NCBI GenBank assembly: GCA_002189035.1 | Contig: CM007990.1 | Location: 1,302,001 to 1,366,000 of the forward strand | DNA length: 64,000 bases | Direction: 5' to 3' | Origin: Utricularia gibba | Lineage: Eukaryota; Streptophyta; Magnoliopsida; Lamiales; Lentibulariaceae | In this document: positions 58,446 to 64,000 of the stretch, piece after piece | Layout of the letters: the number at the start of each line of letters is the position of its first letter | How positions within the stretch are numbered: position 1 is the stretch's first letter | Position numbers and translations under genes: made by a program | Notes under the pieces: generated by a model | What the model was told of the DNA's origin: nothing | The model's input: the letters and a program-made list of their open reading frames with translations, nothing else | Databases searched by the model: none

Positions 58446-60117
58446 TGCCCTCTTCTTAGCGAAATATGCTTCAGCACGAGCGAGGTTCTTGGCTACGGAT
58501 GGTTTTACCCACTTCCTCCGGCCAGGTAGAATTGTCATGGAGCAGCCGGCTTCTTCGAGTTTTGCCTTTGCTGATGCGGAGAAGGCGCGGGCCTTGAAGT
58601 TGAGCTTCGTGCTGAGTTCCCCATCTCCGAGTATCTGCGGCAACGGTTGAGAGTTCACAGTGAAACTGAAGAAAATCTTGATGGTGAAGTAAATGGGAAG
58701 CGAGTGTTGCCTTAAGTGGCAGCCTCCTATCTCTTCCGGAAGGTTTGATGAGGCCCCTTTGCTTCAATGACTCCAGTGAAACTTCTTCTCCTTCTTGGAA
58801 TCCAGCTTCTTCTATATCCTTCAAGTTGATGGGGACATACTTGGGCAATCCGGCATGCATCCCTGAAAGATTCAACAGGATTAGAAAGTTCAATTGTCCT
58901 GCTAGAAATCAGTATCTTCCGTGGGTTGCGTTGAACCAAGATGAAGCATAACAAAGCAGTGAAAGAAATCTAATGGGTTGAAATAAAAGAGCCATGAATA
59001 CAGGATGAACTTAATACAACGAAACACTCAAGATTACAATAATTTTAGAGCCATAGTTTCGGAGCTACATTAACCAACTACAAGTCATGGATGATGGAAG
59101 CCTACCACATAACTACATAAAGCCACCTACAATCTGGCAACAAACAACTCGACTTCTAGTGTTTATCCAGCTTTAATAAAGGTGCTGTATACCCCAATTC
59201 TTCTTCAAAACGTTCAACACAAGGAGCCCTATGAAAAGCTTTCGGTATTTCAATATCTTATCCCACCATATGCTTTCGACACTCAACGAACTGTACTTGA
59301 TGCAGAAGCCATAACCATGATACAGTCTTACAACATGGAACATCATGATTTCCCAAAATAATCCAGAAACACTCGAGAAATAACCTTCAACATTCTCATT
59401 AGCACCTTCAAAAACTCTACTTTGTTTTCTGGGACAACTAAATACTTCAGTGAAAAAAGAAAAACTGGATAAACCGTCATCATGCGAACACTTAAAGCGC
59501 CAACCTTGCAATAATCATTGTATTAAAAAAAACAACAAATAAAGAAGATATGCAATTCAGAGAAACAAGCATTACCCCAGCAATCCCTCTGAGCTTGGGA
59601 ATCCTTCGGTATAAAGGCATTTGTCCACCTTCGAATCCCTTACGAACACCAGGCCCAGACCTCGATTTCTGACCCCTCATACCGAATCCACAGCTGCCCC
59701 CTTGCCCAGCAGCATGACCACGCCCCTTTCTTTTAGCCGTCCTCCTCGACCCTGGCTGCGGACCTAAGTTATTCAGCCGGAACCGCACAGCTTGCGAACT
59801 CGCAGCATTTTCTTGCACTCCAGAAGCAGCGTCAGCTGCACAGTGAACTACAAGGGAGTGTCCCCTACTTATTTCCTGATTCTTAAGCTTAATGACCGGA
59901 ACCAGAAATGGCTTCGGCTTCAATGACCTCACATTCCCCTATTTGATAGACAACTCTTTAAATCATCCACCGGTGCAGAATTCAAGCAGAGGATTTCCCC
60001 CCTGACTAGGATAACGGAAGAAATCCAGTTCATTACCTGAAAATCCGAAGCCAGGCGGCGGCGCGGCAAGGCTCCGGTCGGAGGAGCAGGCGTGGATAGA
60101 AAGAGCACTGAGGCCAT
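58413..60117 (-). CDS. RPL15: Plastid ribosomal protein L15, one apparent frame shift
   Basis: Four exons: 60037-60117, 59576-59938, 58711-58862, 58413-58634. The N-terminus ([13 protein letters not shown]) is a plastid transit peptide. The mature L15 core is clear: [92 protein letters not shown]. It is part of the large subunit of the chloroplast ribosome. The exon 2/3 junction is out of frame by one base: exon 2 ends GCTGGG|GTAATG, and one more G in the run (plus-strand C4 at 59575-59578) restores IAGGMHAGLP, as in Arabidopsis At3g25920 (from memory), and 272 residues. Intron 3 (58635-58710) begins GC instead of GT. Confidence 0.93.
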
Positions 60118-60814
60118 AGAAGGAGATAGGAAGGGGGATGCGTTTTGCTATTTTTCTTATTTTTAGTTAATATTTATTTTCCTTGTTTTACTTGGACTCC
60201 CATTTGGGCCAACGAAACCCATAATCGGGCCTGAAATCACAATGCATTTGCATCTCCATAGGCCCAAGAGAATAATTAAAAACAATACCATACATAAATT
60301 TACTTATTTTTTCAATCAAAGATGCACTAACTAATTATTTTTTAAAAACAATTTCTGCAACATACTTATGTTTTTGTAAATCATTAATTTTTATCTAAGT
60401 TAATTTTTTATATATACAAATTTAAACAATAAATTCTTATTAATAAACTTTTGAAAAGTTGATTAAATTTAACTGATTTTTATTTAAAAAAAGAAATCCA
60501 TTTCTCAATGTTTGAAATTTTCAACAAAATTTGGAAATCATCATATTCTATTTAGGATCAACTTATATCAAATCCTACTCCACGATATAATTTTTGAAAT
60601 GACATTTTCTCATGTAAGTAAGAGCATTTCATCTAAATAATATCTGCTTGATATAGTAATAAAATACTATTAATAAAATCACACCTGAAGACAACGGCGG
60701 GGTCACGACAGCGCGCCGCCGACGCATAATGACACACAAATGGGACTTGACGTCGCCAGAAACTATGAGCATGATTTTTTTTACAGCGGTAAACGGCCAC
60801 CTTTTACCATACTG
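60118..60814. other. Spacer between RPL15 and GlnRS
   Basis: It holds the RPL15 promoter (AT-rich from 60280 to 60680) and the GlnRS 3' UTR. A GC-rich word cluster at 60690-60730 is unexplained. No gene seen. Confidence 0.45.
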
Positions 60815-63800
60815 CTACTTGCCTCCCTTCCCGTAGGTGTCCCTCAGCGTCACGATTCTATTGAACACCAGCTTATCGGGACTGGAATCACTATCAACAG
60901 CAAAGTAACCTGAAACAGCCACCACACTCACACATCAGCGTTCTATGCAGCAAACAAGAGCAATGATGGCTTCCTTGAATGGTCGGTTTAATGAGTTTAC
61001 CTATGCGTTCAAACTGGAATCTGTCTCCAATGGTGGCATCCTTCAACGAAGGCACTGCATATGCATCTCTTATGACAACCTTTGAGTGCGGATTGAGATC
61101 ATCGAGCCAGTTTTCAAGCTCGGCCGGGTTCTGTGGTTCATATGCAAAAGTTTTATGGTATCACACAGGTTAGAGAATGAAACATGAGCTGAGGAAACAG
61201 TGAAATGATTGAAGAGTCCCCACCTCAGAGTTGAAGAGTTTGTTGAATAATCTGACTTCTACCTTGAGGGGGTCTACACCGGGTGACGCTTCAGACACCC
61301 AGTGGAGAACGCCCTGAAATTTAGAAAGAATAATCTAGAAAACTGCGATTCATGATGATACTCATGTGAGGAAATTGTTAGATTGGGGACCTTGGGTTTG
61401 GAGGACTTTGTTGGATCATAAACTGCTCGAATCTCAAGGATAGTCTCTCCATCATCTCCAAAAACTGCTTCAGTGCACTTGATAGGGAAGGCGTACCTTT
61501 ACAGAGATAAATCATCCTAGGTAACTTGTATCACATATTCCAAAATAAATATAATGCAAGAAATTCAAGCGATCCAATGCACCTCAGGAGTACAGATTTC
61601 CCGGGAGCAAGTCCATAGTAATCTTTTGAATCTTTCATCCGAAAATCAGATTGCTCAATGTATACAACTTTTGAAAAGGGTACCTTAGAAATACATGAAG
61701 ATTACGGTTGCCGTCAAATGCAGCAAAAGGAGATGAAATGAGGATGTTAATAAATTCCATTTCACCTTGTAAAAAGAGGACGGATCTTCAGCAGGTAGGT
61801 TGGGCCATTTCTTTGCATCTAGTTCTGATATGGAGGAGGCATCCAAGTTTGTAATGACAACCTTGAATAGAGGAATTCCAAAACATTGATCCCAATGAAT
61901 AATGTTTGTAAATGTAACATACAAGACAAACATGGAGCTAATGCAAGAGTGACTACTCCGAAACATGACTGTTGAATGTGTGAATGCTACCTTTAGTGGG
62001 TTCAGAACAACCATAATGCGAGGAGCTGTCCTATTCAGCTCCTCTCTTATATGGGACTCCAGGAGCTCTATCTGCACCAGACTAGAGTCACTGCAACACA
62101 AAGGCTTAGAAGTCAGATGTTTGAAAAGAAACCCTCAAAATGGAACAAAAATATAAGAAATAGGACCTTCTAGAAATGCCAATTCCGCGAACAAATGAAT
62201 TTATGGAAGAAGCAGTTACACCTCTGCGCCGTAATCCAGCAAGTGTCATCAAACGAGGGTCATCCCAGCCGTCAACATACTTTTCCGTGACTAGGCGGTT
62301 TAACTGCAGTATCCACGAGTAAATAATGGTTACTTTCAGAGGAAGAATCTACATGAAGTTGAAATACTAATCATTATAATTCTGACTATATGATTCACCT
62401 TACGCTTGGACATCACTGTATTGGTGATATTCAGTCGAGCATATTCCCATACGAAAGGCTCATAAAGACCCAGAGCATCTAATAACCAGTAGTATGATGC
62501 TCGCCGGGTCTCAAATTCTAATGTGCAAAGCTGCCAGAAGAAGTTTAATTGAAAAAAAAAAAAGATCTAAAGGAACTCATCAGTTCCTAGGAAGATGAAA
62601 TTTGAGAGAGCTGCATGTAATCCCAAAACGTGCATACCGAATGAGTTATGTCTTCAAGGGAATCAACTATACAATGTGCATAATCATAGCTTGGATAGAT
62701 ACACCATTTGTCTCCAGCGTGTGGGTGAGGGACGAACTACACATGTAAAGCCAAAAAAATTAATATTCTAACGAGCTATTCAACTAACAACATGCTTCAG
62801 TTAAAATGCACACCTTAATACGATAAGCAATCAGGTCATACATATTAAAATTATCACTCTGCATATCCTGCTTCATGCGCAGTGTTGCCTTGCCTTCCTC
62901 AATCTTGCCCTGCTTCATCTCCTCAAACAAGTCTAGAGACTCTTTGATTGGTCTGTCTCGCCAGGGACTGTTCATCTTCTTGTCTCTGTACTCTTTTATC
63001 TCATCTGGTGTCTGCACGGGAGAAGCACATGATACCCAACAAAAAGATGCGAAGTTTTGCTTCAAGTCAAAAGAAAATATCTAAATAGCTGAGATACTTG
63101 ATTATGGCTATAACCAAGACATGCTTCCTAAAAGAAAATTAAATAAACAAAGCATATAGGAGGAAAATGAGATCGACATTTGGAAACACACCTGGTGATC
63201 AACATAAGCAAAACCTCTTCGTATAAGTTCTACGGCCAACTCATAAAGTTCTTGGAAATAGTCGCTGGTATAAGTTATCTAGAATTTGAAAAATATCAAA
63301 ACAGATTAAACATCATCGATGATGCTGAGTATATTAGCGGCTTCTCAATGAAATAACACCTTAAAGGGCTTCCATCCCATCCAGCTAACAATTTCTTCAA
63401 TATGATCAATGTACTCCTTTTTCTCGGCTTCTGGATTAGTATCGTCATACCTGAGGTGCTATTCATCAGTAACAATTTAATCAAAAGAATTATTTTTTCG
63501 TCAATTGAAAGAATGTGAGTGTCATCCAAAGCACAATAAAATTTTGTAAAAGGTTGCTTTAATGGAAACTCCATAGGAATTTTATGCAACTAAAAATTCT
63601 TACTATTCAAGTCTTTCAAGCCAAGGCATAAATCCTTATTTAGTACCTCAAATAGCAGGAACCATCTCTATCTTCAGCGAGTCCAAAATCGACAAACATG
63701 GCCTACAGGGCAAGGCTTTTTTCAGTTATTTTTTTAACAAACACCTCAGACATCAACTGAAATAACCTTGGCATGGCCTATGTGTAGATATCCATTTGGT

Positions 63801-64000
63801 TCAGGAGGGAAGCGAGTGAAAACTTTTCCTCCAGTGCGTCTCAAGTGTTTTTCAAGAACTTCCTTGGAATTACAAGCCCTGAGAACAGGGCGATCGCTGA
63901 AGTGAATCTCTGTATGAACCTGCCAACCAAAAAGGCAAGTTCAGAGAGTTGCATGACATTTACAAGATGGAGAAAAGGAAAAAGAAAATGCAAGCGTGAC
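60815..64000 (-). CDS. OVA9: Cytosolic-type glutaminyl-tRNA synthetase, 5' part outside window
   Basis: Fifteen exons in the window join to 1671 bases, the last 556 residues: 63767-63919, 63647-63702, 63360-63450, 63192-63278, 62814-63011, 62638-62736, 62399-62530, 62167-62303, 61991-62090, 61766-61861, 61583-61683, 61391-61496, 61224-61313, 61001-61130, 60815-60909. The enzyme charges tRNA-Gln with glutamine. Class I signatures are seen: [17 protein letters not shown] (HIGH box) in the first complete exon and TVMSKRKLNRL (KMSKS-like box). GlnRS-specific stretches include [20 protein letters not shown] and [24 protein letters not shown]. The end [12 protein letters not shown] is the usual one. 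The N-terminal tRNA-binding extension lies past base 64000. Confidence 0.96.

Noticed and set aside
58471-58710. Read-through of RPL15 exon 3 as an alternative C-terminus
   Set aside because: The L15 family sequence continues cleanly after the 76-base GC-AG intron; the read-through part is a frame-shifted copy.

Overview
The window is nuclear DNA of a flowering plant, most likely a core eudicot. The genes have many short GT-AG introns, are separated by very AT-rich spacers, and encode plant-only families. One is an APETALA1-type MADS gene whose protein ends in a prenylation-like CFTA tail, which is typical of core-eudicot euAP1. No transposase, reverse transcriptase, rRNA, tRNA or CRISPR array was seen. 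All gene models were built by eye from reading frames and splice sites. Arabidopsis locus names are from memory; nothing was searched.

Left part (1-19.5 kb): an ankyrin-repeat protein cut by the window edge (114-1097, -), a secreted leucine-rich-repeat protein (1545-3606, -), an ELM2/SANT-like nuclear protein (4302-5663, -), a LAG1/ceramide synthase (6488-8055, -), a SOFL protein (11153-11527, +), a pentatricopeptide-repeat protein (12321-14918, -) and a gar2-like protein of unknown role (16454-18078, -). Middle part (19.5-40.6 kb): long AT-rich spacers around three regulators. These are AP1 (24764-26203, -), a BIG GRAIN 1-like protein (33978-35068, +) and the NAC-type DNA-damage regulator SOG1 (37214-39392, +). 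The spacer between AP1 and the BIG GRAIN-like gene carries a dispersed, diverged repeat family.

Right part (40.6-64 kb): the plastid pyruvate dehydrogenase E2 subunit (40713-42797, +), a glycolipid-transfer/ACD11-like protein (43180-44097, -), an intronless acidic protein of unknown function (45865-46425, -), two head-to-tail cytokinin response factors (49830-50731 and 51638-52307, +), a DUF1218 membrane protein (53302-54333, -), a small conserved plant protein (55960-56345, -), plastid ribosomal protein L15 (58413-60117, -) and the 3' two thirds of glutaminyl-tRNA synthetase (60815 to beyond the edge, -). The genes are ordinary housekeeping and regulatory genes, not one pathway. Their order resembles duplicated Arabidopsis blocks, so the region looks like a conserved ancestral segment.

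The most striking observation is technical or evolutionary. Five otherwise intact conserved genes (SOFL, PPR, both CRFs, RPL15) are broken by single-base indels, nearly all of them a missing base in a short homopolymer. This fits uncorrected long-read consensus errors better than five independent pseudogenes. Real biological oddities are an exon duplication in SOG1, a fused exon 6/7 in AP1, a tandem copy of the 3' end of RPL15, a GC-AG intron in RPL15, and long upstream ORFs before SOG1 and the first CRF. I found no clearly novel multi-gene system.
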